A DNA stretch of 64,000 nucleotides from contig CAITOF010000027.1 of the NCBI GenBank assembly GCA_903893945.1, forward strand, positions 32,985 to 96,984. The letters are read 5' to 3'. The notes beneath the pieces were generated by a model. The model saw only the letters and a list, made by a program, of their open reading frames with translations. It ran no database searches and was not told where the DNA came from. The position numbers were made by a program, and so were the translations under genes. The stretch is from an uncultured Oxalobacteraceae bacterium (GTDB lineage Bacteria > Pseudomonadota > Gammaproteobacteria > Burkholderiales > Burkholderiaceae_D). Positions 7,593 to 17,003 of this stretch are shown piece by piece; within the stretch, counting starts at the first letter, position 1, and every line of letters starts with the position of its first letter.

Positions 7593-9572
7593 TCATTTTA
7601 CCGTTTCAACAACCGGCAGTTCGATGAAACTATCCTGTTTCACGCCATAAAAAATGCGTTGCGTGGCCTTCCTGTAATCCTCCGGATTGGCCCAGAAAAT
7701 ATTGGCCACAAAGGTCTGCGGATTTCGGTCATACAACGGAAACCAGCTGGACTGGATCTGCACCATAATCCGATGACCCGGTAAAAATACATGATTCGCC
7801 GTCGGCAGGGCAAAGCGATAAGTCAATGGCGTATTGGCTGCAATGGGCCTGGCAGTCTCAAACCCCTCACGATACCGCCCACGAAAAATGTCACTGGCAA
7901 TCATCAATTGGTAGCCGCCCATTCTGGGCTGGCTCGCCACCTCATCCGGATACACATCAATGACTTTCACCACCCAGTCGGAATCCGTCCCGCTCGTTGA
8001 CGCCACAATATTTGCAACCGATTCACCGCTGATTTTTATCGGTGCTGTCAGCGGCTGGGTCGAATAGGTCAGCACATCAGTCCGTCCTGATGCCTCGCGC
8101 TGATCATCCACCAGCCAACGCGGCCAGCTCTGACCTTTATTTTCATCGTAGCCAAAAGGCGGAATCGGACGTGCGCGATACGGCACCGGTTTGGCCGGAT
8201 CGGACACGTATTCCTCGTAGCCGTCCGCCATCGAGCGGTCAAAACTCGCTTGCTGTCCCGCAACCAGATGCAACTGGGCGGGCTTGATGGTGCAACCGCT
8301 TACACAGCCTGCAGGCCATGCATTCAGGCTGCGCCATTTATTAGTACCTGTTTCAAAGGCATTAACCGGAGCAATTGTCAGTTTGGGCGCATCGTCTTTT
8401 AAATAATGATCCAGGAACGGGCGTAATATCTCCTGGCGGAAATACAGCGAGGTATCGCTGCCAAAATGGATCTCGCCCAGATTGCTGCCCTCATCGATTC
8501 CACCACCATGGTGCCACGGCCCCATTACCAGAAAAACCTTATCGTTGTTGCTGTCGTTGGGTTTAATCGCTTTATAGACCGCAATATCACCGTAAATATC
8601 TTCGGCGTCCCATAAACTGTGCACCAGCATCGTTGGAACAGTCAGCGCCTGTCTGGCCAGAATTTTATCGACCGCCTGCAGGCGCCAGAAACTGTCGTAG
8701 CCGGGGTGCTCAGCCACTTTGCGCCAAAACCCGCTTTGATCCAGGCCACGTTGTCTGGCCAGGTTTCCGGCCGACCCGGCACGCATGAACATGTCGTAAT
8801 CATCGTAGTTACTGGTAAACCATTTCGCCTCATTTCTGCGTGTGACGACCTGCTCCAGCATATACGCCAAATTGATTTGGCGGAATGCGCCATTGTGAAA
8901 CCAGTCATCGCCGCGCCAGCCATCGACCATCGGGTTCATCGGCACGGATACCTTCAGGGCAGGATGCGGATTAACCAGGGCCATCAACGGCAAATAACCG
9001 TCATAAGAAATACCGATAATGCCGACCTTGCCGTTCGATTCAGGTATATGTTTGCTGAGCCAGTCTATGGTATCCCAGGCGTCCGTCGAATCATCTACCG
9101 GCGTTGGATTAAGCGGTCCGTGCAGCGGTCGATTCATGACATAATCGCCTTCGGATTCATACTTTCCGCGCACATCCTGAACGACCCGAATATACCCACC
9201 TTCGACTATCACGTCGACCGCATTGTCATAGCCCTGCAGCACGGAAGCGAGGTGCGAGCTTTCTGCATGACTGGTTAATTCGGTGGCATTGTAAGGTGTG
9301 CGCGTCAGCAGTATCGGCGCCCTGCTTACGGGTACCCCTGCCGTGGTTTTCGGGATCAGTATGACGGTGTACAGCTTTACGCCATCGCGCATCGGAATTT
9401 CCGCGATCCGTTTTACGTAATCAAAACTGTCTGTCGGTGCGACAAAATGGTCAGGCGTCTCAGTCGGATAGTCGGGGTACTGTGGCACGGCCGCACGAAT
9501 TTGCGCCTGAACCGTCATTGAACCCACACACAGGGACACAGCAAACATCAACTTTACGGTTGAAAATCTCAT
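7593..9572 (-). CDS. Exported CocE/NonD-family alpha/beta hydrolase
   Basis: A 659-residue hydrolase of the X-Pro dipeptidyl-peptidase S15/CocE family (peptidase, or ester/amide hydrolase). ATG 9572 is preceded by an AAAGG ribosome site and begins a signal peptide ending near VQAQ. The frame stays open for another 48 codons upstream, which I leave out. The nucleophile elbow is GISYDG (Ser189), with acid and base candidates in SLWDAEDIYGD and GPWHHGGG. The C-terminal half is the jelly-roll domain (residues around MGGYQLMIASDIFRGRYREG). The protein should act in the periplasm; natural substrate is unknown. Confidence 0.9.
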   Translation of the reverse strand: MRFSTVKLMFAVSLCVGSMTVQAQIRAAVPQYPDYPTETPDHFVAPTDSFDYVKRIAEIPMRDGVKLYTVILIPKTTAGVPVSRAPILLTRTPYNATELTSHAESSHLASVLQGYDNAVDVIVEGGYIRVVQDVRGKYESEGDYVMNRPLHGPLNPTPVDDSTDAWDTIDWLSKHIPESNGKVGIIGISYDGYLPLMALVNPHPALKVSVPMNPMVDGWRGDDWFHNGAFRQINLAYMLEQVVTRRNEAKWFTSNYDDYDMFMRAGSAGNLARQRGLDQSGFWRKVAEHPGYDSFWRLQAVDKILARQALTVPTMLVHSLWDAEDIYGDIAVYKAIKPNDSNNDKVFLVMGPWHHGGGIDEGSNLGEIHFGSDTSLYFRQEILRPFLDHYLKDDAPKLTIAPVNAFETGTNKWRSLNAWPAGCVSGCTIKPAQLHLVAGQQASFDRSMADGYEEYVSDPAKPVPYRARPIPPFGYDENKGQSWPRWLVDDQREASGRTDVLTYSTQPLTAPIKISGESVANIVASTSGTDSDWVVKVIDVYPDEVASQPRMGGYQLMIASDIFRGRYREGFETARPIAANTPLTYRFALPTANHVFLPGHRIMVQIQSSWFPLYDRNPQTFVANIFWANPEDYRKATQRIFYGVKQDSFIELPVVETVK

Positions 9573-9852
9573 CGTAACCTTTCGCCAACAGAGAATCTGA
9601 TCATTTGAGGCGCACAGCACCGGCAGACTGCACGTGGAACGGGCTATGGTGTCACATTTGAGGTAGTCCGGCAACTCCGGCCGGATCTTGGGTTGGGAAT
9701 CGCTTGAAATTGCCACAGCGGGCCGCGAACCCCATAGCAGGCCATTCCGGCCTGCCGACGGGCTGGCTTAACCCGGTTTCAAAGGCACTTTTGCTGAAAT
9801 GCATCACTTTCTGTTACTCTTTTTACAGAATGACTGTTTTACAGCAAAACTT

Positions 9853-10095
9853 TTATTTCCAGTCAGATGCACGTCGCCGGGTTTTGCTGTTCAGCACCCG
9901 GTGTGAAATATTCTTGGGAATTCCTGCATCGTCCATCATTTTTAACGCTTTGGGGACGCCTTCCAGAACGGCCACGGCTATACCCCGATTGACTGCAAGT
10001 TCAACGTCCGGATGCGAACGCTCATCCAGTGCTTTTACGACAACTGTATCGACTTCCTCTGGTTCGTCAATCAGCCCGTCTTTATCAGTATTCAT
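9853..10095 (-). CDS. Small conserved-looking hypothetical protein (80 aa)
   Basis: A short cytoplasmic protein beginning MNTDKDGLIDEPEEVD. ATG 10095 has a GGGAG ribosome site in the correct window, which is why I choose it over the longer open frame to 10182. It has an acidic first third, a helical middle (GVPKALKMMDDAGIP) and a basic tail (NSKTRRRASDWK). No signal peptide, membrane segment or known motif is visible. It stands alone between the OmpW terminator and the hydrolase gene. Function unknown. Confidence 0.65.
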   Translation of the reverse strand: MNTDKDGLIDEPEEVDTVVVKALDERSHPDVELAVNRGIAVAVLEGVPKALKMMDDAGIPKNISHRVLNSKTRRRASDWK

Positions 10096-10182
10096 GACTG
10101 ACTCCCGTTGATCTGAAGTCTTCATATTACTGTCAATCACTGTCACGTCAGGGGGACAATCGTATCCATTTGTAATCAGCAC

Positions 10183-10212
10183 AAAAAAAAAGATCGCCCC
10201 TCAGGGCGATCT
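10183..10212 (-). terminator. Intrinsic terminator of the OmpW gene
   Basis: Read on the minus strand, a 9-bp GC-rich stem (AGATCGCCC paired with GGGCGATCT, loop TGAG) is followed by a run of T residues. It begins about 20 bases after the OmpW stop codon and is a textbook rho-independent terminator. Confidence 0.9.
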
Positions 10213-10234
10213 CCGAACCGGCTGAATTCGCTCT

Positions 10235-10903
10235 TTAGAAGCGATATCCAACAGACAACTGGGTTACAACGGGATTTAACGTTGTGTCGACAGTCTGACC
10301 CGTCGACAAGTTGGTGGTGGTTTTTATTATCGATTTGTTGACCGAAAAATCAAGGTACCATTTTTTATTGATTGCGGCTGAGAAGCCAATTTGCGGTGTA
10401 ATACCCCAAGCCGACTGCACCGAGAAGGTCGTTCCGGGACCACCGGGATTGGTCAGCGCAGTTAGTGCCGCGCTACCGGTTTCATCTTCGAATTTGGCAT
10501 AAGTGAGCCCCAGTCCAAGGTAAGGACGGAAAGCCGCCGACGATTCAAGGAACCGGTACTGGCCAAACAGGGTTGGTGGCAATTGCTTGACGGTGCCGAT
10601 AACGCCGACACCGCGGATGGCTCCGGCACCATACATGTCATGTTTTACCGGTACGCCGCCGTATATTTCAGCGGACCAATGGTCAGTAAACATATAAGCC
10701 AGGGTAAAGATGCCGGTATTGGCCGTGCCAACATCGACTGTGGTGCCCGGCAGACTTGGCGCACTCAGTGCACCACTGCCAACGATAGGGTCAAAATGCG
10801 CATAACCCACTTTAACCATATAGGTACCAGCCTCTTGTGCCATCACCCCAGCACTGGCGCAAAGCAGCAGTGCACATCCTAACAATTTAACGGTATTTTT
10901 CAT
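10235..10903 (-). CDS. ompW: OmpW-family outer-membrane protein
   Basis: A 222-residue small beta-barrel porin. ATG 10903 has a strong GGAGAT ribosome site and starts a signal peptide cleaved after VMAQ. OmpW hallmarks are present: MVKVGYAHFDP at the mature N-terminus, TLAYMFTDHWSAEIYGG, a QLPPTLFGQYRF strand, FRPYLGLGLTYAKF, and a terminal Phe (QLSVGYRF) that serves as the BAM signal. OmpW proteins form a narrow hydrophobic channel and are often induced by stress or oxygen changes. It follows the esterase lipoprotein gene by 53 bases on the same strand and ends at a strong terminator. Confidence 0.93.
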   Translation of the reverse strand: MKNTVKLLGCALLLCASAGVMAQEAGTYMVKVGYAHFDPIVGSGALSAPSLPGTTVDVGTANTGIFTLAYMFTDHWSAEIYGGVPVKHDMYGAGAIRGVGVIGTVKQLPPTLFGQYRFLESSAAFRPYLGLGLTYAKFEDETGSAALTALTNPGGPGTTFSVQSAWGITPQIGFSAAINKKWYLDFSVNKSIIKTTTNLSTGQTVDTTLNPVVTQLSVGYRF

Positions 10904-10956
10904 TTTATCTCCAATTCTTTTAGTTAAGCTCCAGGTCTGTATCGACCCGGGTCCTG

Positions 10957-12078
10957 TTATAACCAACCTTTAGTTACCATTTGGGTAGCCACATAACGTG
11001 CTAAAAGTATGTTGCCGTAAGGAGTTGGGTGCACGGTGTCTGCAAATTCATAATTGCTCACGTCGCCGGGAATCAGATTGCTTGTATTACAGACCAGCGA
11101 CGAACCGGAATCCGCGGAACCCTGTGTAGCGAGTATATTATTTGGATAGTTCAGGTTACATGCAGGTGTCGACACATTGGTCAAACCGAAAATCGACGGA
11201 TTGCTGATTTGCTGGTCTGAGACCGTGAACAGATCCACATACAACACTTTTGAACTTGTCAGACCCGCTTGCAGGGTGCTGTTGTAGGCTTGTACCATGC
11301 CTTTCAGCAGTGCCTGCGATCCGGCTGCCTGGGCTTCTGCCCCGAAACCAAATGGCGTTGTGCTGATATCCGGAACATTCATTACAACGACGTAGTTTGC
11401 ACCATTCGCGATAATCTGGTTGTTCACATACCCCACCAGGTCCGTGGCGGCCTGAACTACCGCAGTCAGGGCCTGTGTAGGTGTTTCGGCAGAAGCCGCG
11501 ATCAGCCCGAAATTGAAAAATATGTCATTCGCACCAGCCAGCACCAGCACATCTTCAGTGCCAGAAAATTTGCCACCGTGCGTTTGCAGGTGCAGTGCAA
11601 TCTGTTGCTGGACCGGCAGAGTCAGCGCAAAGCCATTTGCCTCGGCATACTGGTTACCAATTCCGGGGAATCCTGTAACGCGCGAACCACCTTGCGCATA
11701 CCCTGTGCAGCCCGCGTTTTGCACTACAGGCACCGACAGGGGGTATTCGGGAGAGGAAGACGAAAACTGCAGACCGGTCTGAGCGGCGCACGGGGCAGGC
11801 AATCCCAGTTGTGCTGCCAGCAGTTCAGTATAGTTTGTCGGCGCATGTGCGCCGCTCGGCAGGAAGGTGTTGACCGTAAACCGGCCACCGTAGGCTGCCG
11901 CAATAAACCCGACTTCATAACTGCCGACGTCGCTTAAGCTGTCACCGAAAGTGACCTGCGAGGTAAATTGAATTTTGGGAGCCTGACTGCCCGCTGAACT
12001 ACCACTACCACAACCAGCCAGAGCAAATGCTGCAAGTGTAGCGGCCACAACCAAAGAAAATTTATATTGATGCATCAT
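10957..12078 (-). CDS. SGNH/GDSL-family esterase lipoprotein
   Basis: A 373-residue lipid-anchored esterase or lipase. The N-terminus is a lipoprotein signal with lipobox LAGC followed by a Gly/Ser linker. All SGNH blocks are present: FGDSLSDVG (nucleophile Ser), GGSRV (oxyanion Gly), LAGANDIFF (oxyanion Asn), and DTVHPTPYGN (catalytic Asp/His). An AGGAG ribosome site lies just before two consecutive ATG codons (12078 or 12075). The middle contains several Cys that could form disulfides. It is the first gene of a two-gene unit with ompW. Substrate cannot be told from sequence. Confidence 0.9.
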   Translation of the reverse strand: MMHQYKFSLVVAATLAAFALAGCGSGSSAGSQAPKIQFTSQVTFGDSLSDVGSYEVGFIAAAYGGRFTVNTFLPSGAHAPTNYTELLAAQLGLPAPCAAQTGLQFSSSSPEYPLSVPVVQNAGCTGYAQGGSRVTGFPGIGNQYAEANGFALTLPVQQQIALHLQTHGGKFSGTEDVLVLAGANDIFFNFGLIAASAETPTQALTAVVQAATDLVGYVNNQIIANGANYVVVMNVPDISTTPFGFGAEAQAAGSQALLKGMVQAYNSTLQAGLTSSKVLYVDLFTVSDQQISNPSIFGLTNVSTPACNLNYPNNILATQGSADSGSSLVCNTSNLIPGDVSNYEFADTVHPTPYGNILLARYVATQMVTKGWL

Positions 12079-12590
12079 GGTCTCCTGTTTAACTATTCTA
12101 TTTAAGGTTGCCAGTTATTGTCCGGCACCTTTGTTATAACTGAAAAATACTCGCCTGATTAACTGAACAACCCCGCTCAGGTAAATTGTCCCGCGTCAGA
12201 AAGCGCGTTCTGTTTTTATCACTTCAACTGCCACCTTCACCCACATTGCCGCTCTGCAAGATAAAAACAGCTGAATTTTACATTGCAGGGAATTATGTCA
12301 TCAGCCCTTTGCGTTGCCTAGACGAAATGCAAATTTAGAGTGTTCACTCGAAATATAAACAACACCTGCAATCCTAGAGCATAAAAGTGGAAATACCAAT
12401 TTAATTTCTTGATTTCTGACCAGAATCAAACAGTCCCGGGTCCCCCTGTCCCCGGTGTGAAATGCGCGTATGCCCCTGAAAAGTCAGGCCGGCTGACATG
12501 TTGTATTTAAAACAAATAGTTGATTTTTTACTTTTAAATTAAATAATTATCTATATAATTTAGCATTATTGTTACAGATTTTCTTCCTGA
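12079..12590. promoter_or_regulatory. 512-base divergent intergenic region before the pilin operon
   Basis: This gap separates the esterase gene (minus) from pilV (plus) and should hold both promoters. Visible elements are an 11-bp perfect inverted repeat, CTGTTTTTATC (12210-12220) with GATAAAAACAG (12260-12270), and a strongly A/T-rich block at 12500-12580. That block contains a TATAAT at 12554-12559, but the -35 hexamer at the right distance is poor. I see no coding sequence in the gap and no sigma-54 GG/GC signature. Confidence 0.4.
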
Positions 12591-13151
12591 ATGCCACCCG
12601 TCCGCCAACCTCGCCAAATTTTGCAGGGCTTTTCGTTAATCGAAGTTCTGGTCGCCATGATGATTCTGTCCATCGGGGTTATTGGCGCGCTGAAGCTGCA
12701 ACTGTCTTCCATGCAGGCCACCCGCGAAGCCAGCCTCGCTGACACGGCCACCCACCTTGCTTTCGAACTCGCGGACCGGGTGCATGGCAACCATGACCGA
12801 TTGAGTCAGGCCAGAGCGAATCCGTTCCTGAGCATTAATTTTCAGGCCAACGAGGATACGCTCGACACCTCGCACGCCTGCTTCAGCGACAACTGCACAC
12901 CGGGGCAGTCAGCCAACGCTGACGTTGCCGAATGGCTGAACAAAATCAGCACGCAATTGCCGAATGCACGTGCCACAGTCTGCCTGGACGATACCCCCTG
13001 GAACCAGCCCAGCCGCGGTTTTACCTGGGACTGCACTACCACGGGAGTCCGGCCAAGCATGATGATTAAAATCGGGTGGCAAACCAGCGCTGACAACCTG
13101 GCAGGACCTGGGCCCAGGATTGCCATCGCCGTGACACCGGATCCAGACTAA
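12591..13151 (+). CDS. pilV: Type IV pilus minor pilin PilV
   Basis: A 186-residue prepilin and first gene of a minor-pilin operon. The class III signal is G|FSLIEVLVAMMILS with the conserved Glu at position 5 of the mature protein, followed by the PilV pattern GVIGALKLQLSSMQATREA. The C-terminal globular half contains four Cys (for example CFSDNCTPG, and two more near VCLDD and WDCTT), so two disulfides are possible. Minor pilins prime assembly of the pilus and sit near its tip with PilY1. pilW starts 18 bases downstream. Confidence 0.92.
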   Translation: MPPVRQPRQILQGFSLIEVLVAMMILSIGVIGALKLQLSSMQATREASLADTATHLAFELADRVHGNHDRLSQARANPFLSINFQANEDTLDTSHACFSDNCTPGQSANADVAEWLNKISTQLPNARATVCLDDTPWNQPSRGFTWDCTTTGVRPSMMIKIGWQTSADNLAGPGPRIAIAVTPDPD

Positions 13152-13169
13152 CCACAACTGAACCGATTC

Positions 13170-14126
13170 ATGACCCGATCAAACTTGCCGCAACGAGACC
13201 AGTCAGGGCTCAGTATCATTGAGCTCATGATTGCGCTTGTTCTCGGCATGCTCGTCATCCTGGCCACCACCGTACTGGTCATAGCGAGCAAAAGCACCGA
13301 GGCCGCCCAGAATGATGCCACTGTCATGCGCGACACCGCGAGGTTCGCGCTCGACAACATCGCCCGCTCCGTGCGACAGGCCGGCTACGTGACCTACGGT
13401 GACCCGTCTGTTCCGGTAATCAGCCAGAAACAGATGACGCCCGCCATAATGGGCCTGGACGCCAGCACGGTGGCAGCGACATCCTACGGTATCGATCTGC
13501 CCAAAAAGAGCAACAACCACTCGAGCGACATCCTGGTCGTGCGTTTTTTCGGTTCGGGCTCAGGTGCCGCCGACGGCAGCATGCTAAATTGCGCCGGATT
13601 TGGTGTCCCGGCTCCCACGTCACAAAGCGGCGCCGAACTCGAGCGGGGCTGGAGTATTTACTATGTAGCCAACGACAGACACGGCGAACCGCATCTGTAC
13701 TGCAAATACAGGGACACCCATTTTACGGCCCAATCGATCGCACAGGGCGTAGAGTCCTTTCAGGTCTTGTATGGCCTGGACACCAGCAATCCACCTGATG
13801 GCGTTGCCAATCAATATCTGACCGCAACAGAAATAAACCAGCTCGATGCCGACCTTCCTCCCCATGATGTGAACCGGCTTAGCCATTGGCAAAAAGTGGT
13901 CGCTGTCAAAGTTGCCCTGCTCATCCGCGGCACCGGGCACTCGCGCGCTGACAGAACACCGGCCACGTATTATTTATTTGGCGAAAATTATGGCAAGACG
14001 AAAGGCCATGCCGATCCGGGCACAGTCATCAGCGAATCCGCGCTGGCTGACACGCAAACCACACCACTGACGCAGCTCCGGCGCGTCTACAGTGCCACCA
14101 TACCGCTTAAAAACGCCAGCCAGTAA
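13170..14126 (+). CDS. pilW: Type IV pilus minor pilin PilW
   Basis: A 318-residue prepilin. The processing site is G|LSIIELMIALVLGMLV with Glu5 present, followed by the PilW-like region TEAAQNDATVMRDTARFALDNIARSVRQAGY. The length and the late segment (LSHWQKVVAVKVALLIRG) match PilW proteins, which are the longest of the minor pilins. It should join PilV, PilX and PilE in the tip complex. Spacing to pilX is 2 bases, indicating one transcript. Confidence 0.92.
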   Translation: MTRSNLPQRDQSGLSIIELMIALVLGMLVILATTVLVIASKSTEAAQNDATVMRDTARFALDNIARSVRQAGYVTYGDPSVPVISQKQMTPAIMGLDASTVAATSYGIDLPKKSNNHSSDILVVRFFGSGSGAADGSMLNCAGFGVPAPTSQSGAELERGWSIYYVANDRHGEPHLYCKYRDTHFTAQSIAQGVESFQVLYGLDTSNPPDGVANQYLTATEINQLDADLPPHDVNRLSHWQKVVAVKVALLIRGTGHSRADRTPATYYLFGENYGKTKGHADPGTVISESALADTQTTPLTQLRRVYSATIPLKNASQ

Positions 14127-14128
14127 CC

Positions 14129-14761
14129 ATGACGCCACGCCCCGATCCGACCCGTTATCCAATTCCACCCGGTAAATATGTGCACGGTACCGCGCTGGTC
14201 GTGTCACTGGTGATGTTGCTGGCGGTACTTCTGCTCAGCATGTCAATGGCCAACAGGGCGCTGACGGACGAAAAAGCAGCGCGCAACCAGCAGGAACGGC
14301 TGGTGGCGCTACACGCCGCCGAATCCGCGTTGCTCGATGCCGAATCAGATATTGAAAACGCCCGCACTTCCGGCTCACGCAGCGCCATTTTTTCATCGCA
14401 GTCAGCGATCGGATTTACCGATGGTTGTGGAAAAGGCGACGCCAATCCGTATCAGGGACTGTGCCTCGACCACGGCAATGGTCCGGCGGCGACCTGGCGT
14501 CAGGTCGATCTCGGCAACACCGGGACCCATTCCGCATCGGTCAGATTCGGTCATTTTACCGGTCGGTCACTGCCGGTTGGTGGGACGACACTGCCAGGTC
14601 AGTCACCACGTTACATCATCGAACTGTTGCCTGATAATGAACCGGGACAAACGGCCTGGCCGGCTTACATTTACCGTATTACGGCGATCGGTTTCGGCAC
14701 AACGACGCAAACGCAGGCTGTCGTGCAGTCGCTGTATCGCAAAGCGGGGAACGGCGAATGA
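14129..14761 (+). CDS. pilX: Type IV pilus assembly protein PilX
   Basis: A 210-residue minor pilin. The hydrophobic helix begins HG|TALVVSLVMLLAVLLLSMSMANRA and, as usual for PilX, lacks the Glu5 seen in the other pilins. AALHAAES-type sequence (VALHAAESALLDAE) follows, which is the standard PilX signature. Without Glu5 this subunit is expected to cap the tip and recruit PilY1. Its stop overlaps the pilY1 start by 4 bases, so translation of the two is coupled. Confidence 0.9.
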   Translation: MTPRPDPTRYPIPPGKYVHGTALVVSLVMLLAVLLLSMSMANRALTDEKAARNQQERLVALHAAESALLDAESDIENARTSGSRSAIFSSQSAIGFTDGCGKGDANPYQGLCLDHGNGPAATWRQVDLGNTGTHSASVRFGHFTGRSLPVGGTTLPGQSPRYIIELLPDNEPGQTAWPAYIYRITAIGFGTTTQTQAVVQSLYRKAGNGE

Positions 14762-16983
14762 ACCCGCACACGGACAACCCCTCACCATGTCAGCTCACTG
14801 AACAAACCTGTTTTCGTACCTGGGTTCGGGCCAACCGGTCAGCCTGTCTGTTTGTCCTCGCCCTCTTTCTGCTGTCCGCCTCGAACCACGGATCGCTCGC
14901 AAATTCATCCGTCGCCCCGCATCTCGACCTTGAACTCGCCGAAACACCGCCCGACTTCTGCCCGGACGATGTTTTCTACGCCAATCCCGACATCGCGCTC
15001 GGTTCAGGGCCCCTTTCAGGGAAACCAGGCGTTTACCAGAGCGGATTTGACTCAACAACCTGGTCGGGAAATCTGAAAAAATTCATCGTCAGCACCGATG
15101 CCGATGCCCATGTAGCCATTGCAGGCCACGCGCAATGGGAGGCAGGTAGCCTGCTGACCCAACGACCCTCTTATCATCCGCGGACTATCGTCACCTATAA
15201 CCCTGACCGGCAAGAAACCGTGCTGTTTTCGTTTGCGAGTCTGCCCGCGGCACGACAGGCTGAGTTTAACCGCTCACCCGCGACTGCCATTCCAGACAAT
15301 CTGGGTGAAGCCCGGGTGCGCTACCTTTATGGGGACAGAAGCATGGAAAAAGACGGCGACACGTCACGTTCCCAACCATTCAGAAAGCGCGCCAGCCTGC
15401 TCGGCGATATCGTTCACAGCGCGCCGGTGGTTGAAGGCGGCGCCTCCAGACATAACACGGGCGACGACTACCCGGCTTTCTATGCGCAGTATAACAACCG
15501 CCCAGACACAATTTACGTGGGCGCCAATGACGGTATGCTGCACGCATTTTCTGGCGCCACCGGCGACGAACTGTTTGCCTATATTCCAGGCCCATTACAG
15601 CAAAAGCTGCCGCTGTTAACCGACCCGGGGTATCGCCACCAGCCCTTTGTCGACGGCAGGATTTCCATCAACGAGGCTACAATTGATGGCCGGTGGCACA
15701 CCGTGCTGGCGGCGGGTATGGGCGCCGGCGCCAGAGGGCTGTTTGCGCTGGACGTCACCAGACCAGAAGCGTTCATGGCGGGGCGGCGCGTTATAGTTGA
15801 GTTCACTGAACACGATGATGACGACATCGGTTATGTCACCCAAATGCCACAGATTGTCAAACTCAATCTGACCACCAGTGCCGGACAGAATTCCGCACCT
15901 TCGACACACGGCAGCGCTGGCTCCGCCTATTTCATCCTTGTTCCGAACGGAGAGAGCGTGCCTGGCAGTCACGCTGACAATTACCTGTTTCTGCTGTCAC
16001 TCGACAAACCACCAGGAACCCCTTGGGAACTGAATAAAAACTATTACAAAATCAGGGCGGGCAGTTCGGATCCGGGCGTGCGCAATTCACTGACAAGTCC
16101 CGGCATGGTGCTAGACTCCCGGGGTGCCGTGATTTATGCGTATGCCGGAGACGGGGCGGGCCACCTCTGGCGCTTTGATTTCACAACGGCAGGCAGCCTT
16201 GCCAGCATGTCGCCCGCCGTCATTTTTTCGGCCCGGGATGCTGACGACAGGCCGCAACCGATTACCGCACAACCGGCCATTACCTATGCACCCGATCGCG
16301 GCACGCTGATTCTGTTTGGTACCGGCCGGTACCAGAGCCCGGCGAAGCACCCGTCAGACCCTGTCGGTCCAAATTCCTTTTATGCCATTTACAGTCCGGA
16401 CTTCAGCCACCAGGGTCCACAGGTGATTCATGATCGACGCGAATTGACGCAACGAAATCCAGACAGACCATCAGCAAACGGAAATGACACAAGGCACAGT
16501 GATCCGATGACAGGCGCCGATGTTGTTCAGGGCGAAGGGCCGGCCGGCGAGATAAAGGGATGGTATATCGATTTTCCCAACTCGGAATCGACAGGTGAAC
16601 GCAGCATTTCAGGCGCGCTGATTGCCCACGGCCGGGCTTACTTCAATACGATCATTCCCGCTTCAAATCCCTGCCATGCCAGAACGCGCAGCCTGTCGTA
16701 CCAGCTTGAGGTTCTCACCGGGAAACCCGACAGTAGCGGTCCGGCTGTCCGGCGCACAACCCCTGGCGGTCGCCTGGGCACCCCGGTTTATCTGCCAACC
16801 CGGTCCGACATCAGCGAGCGCGATGCGATCGGACGGCGTACCCGTACGGAGTATTTTTCCATCCTCAATGCTAACCCAGGCGCTGAATCCGGTGCCAGTT
16901 TTGCGATTGACAGCGATCACGTTGAACGTCGGGCCGGCCGGTTGAGCTGGCGCGAGATTCAGAACTGGCAGGACCTTAAATAA
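14758..16983 (+). CDS. pilY1: Type IV pilus tip adhesin/assembly factor PilY1, short form
   Basis: A 741-residue PilY1 beta-propeller protein. After a hydrophobic export segment (CLFVLALFLLSASN, residues about 30-43) comes a short N-terminal part and then the family core: LLGDIVHSAPVVEGG, IYVGANDGMLHAFSGATGDEL, AAGMGAGARGLFALDVT, and YAYAGDGAGHLWRFDF. PilY1 proteins are commonly 1000-1200 residues with an N-terminal von Willebrand A domain. That domain is absent here, and no clear calcium-loop motif stands out. It therefore probably acts in pilus assembly and retraction control more than as a large adhesin. It is translationally coupled to pilX. Confidence 0.9.
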   Translation: MNPHTDNPSPCQLTEQTCFRTWVRANRSACLFVLALFLLSASNHGSLANSSVAPHLDLELAETPPDFCPDDVFYANPDIALGSGPLSGKPGVYQSGFDSTTWSGNLKKFIVSTDADAHVAIAGHAQWEAGSLLTQRPSYHPRTIVTYNPDRQETVLFSFASLPAARQAEFNRSPATAIPDNLGEARVRYLYGDRSMEKDGDTSRSQPFRKRASLLGDIVHSAPVVEGGASRHNTGDDYPAFYAQYNNRPDTIYVGANDGMLHAFSGATGDELFAYIPGPLQQKLPLLTDPGYRHQPFVDGRISINEATIDGRWHTVLAAGMGAGARGLFALDVTRPEAFMAGRRVIVEFTEHDDDDIGYVTQMPQIVKLNLTTSAGQNSAPSTHGSAGSAYFILVPNGESVPGSHADNYLFLLSLDKPPGTPWELNKNYYKIRAGSSDPGVRNSLTSPGMVLDSRGAVIYAYAGDGAGHLWRFDFTTAGSLASMSPAVIFSARDADDRPQPITAQPAITYAPDRGTLILFGTGRYQSPAKHPSDPVGPNSFYAIYSPDFSHQGPQVIHDRRELTQRNPDRPSANGNDTRHSDPMTGADVVQGEGPAGEIKGWYIDFPNSESTGERSISGALIAHGRAYFNTIIPASNPCHARTRSLSYQLEVLTGKPDSSGPAVRRTTPGGRLGTPVYLPTRSDISERDAIGRRTRTEYFSILNANPGAESGASFAIDSDHVERRAGRLSWREIQNWQDLK

Positions 16984-17003
16984 ACCCGTTAATTTCATGA
17001 TCT

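Noticed and set aside
8619..9278. 219-codon open frame antisense to the CocE-type hydrolase
   Set aside because: It mirrors a confidently assigned gene, has no recognisable domain and has no ribosome site of note.
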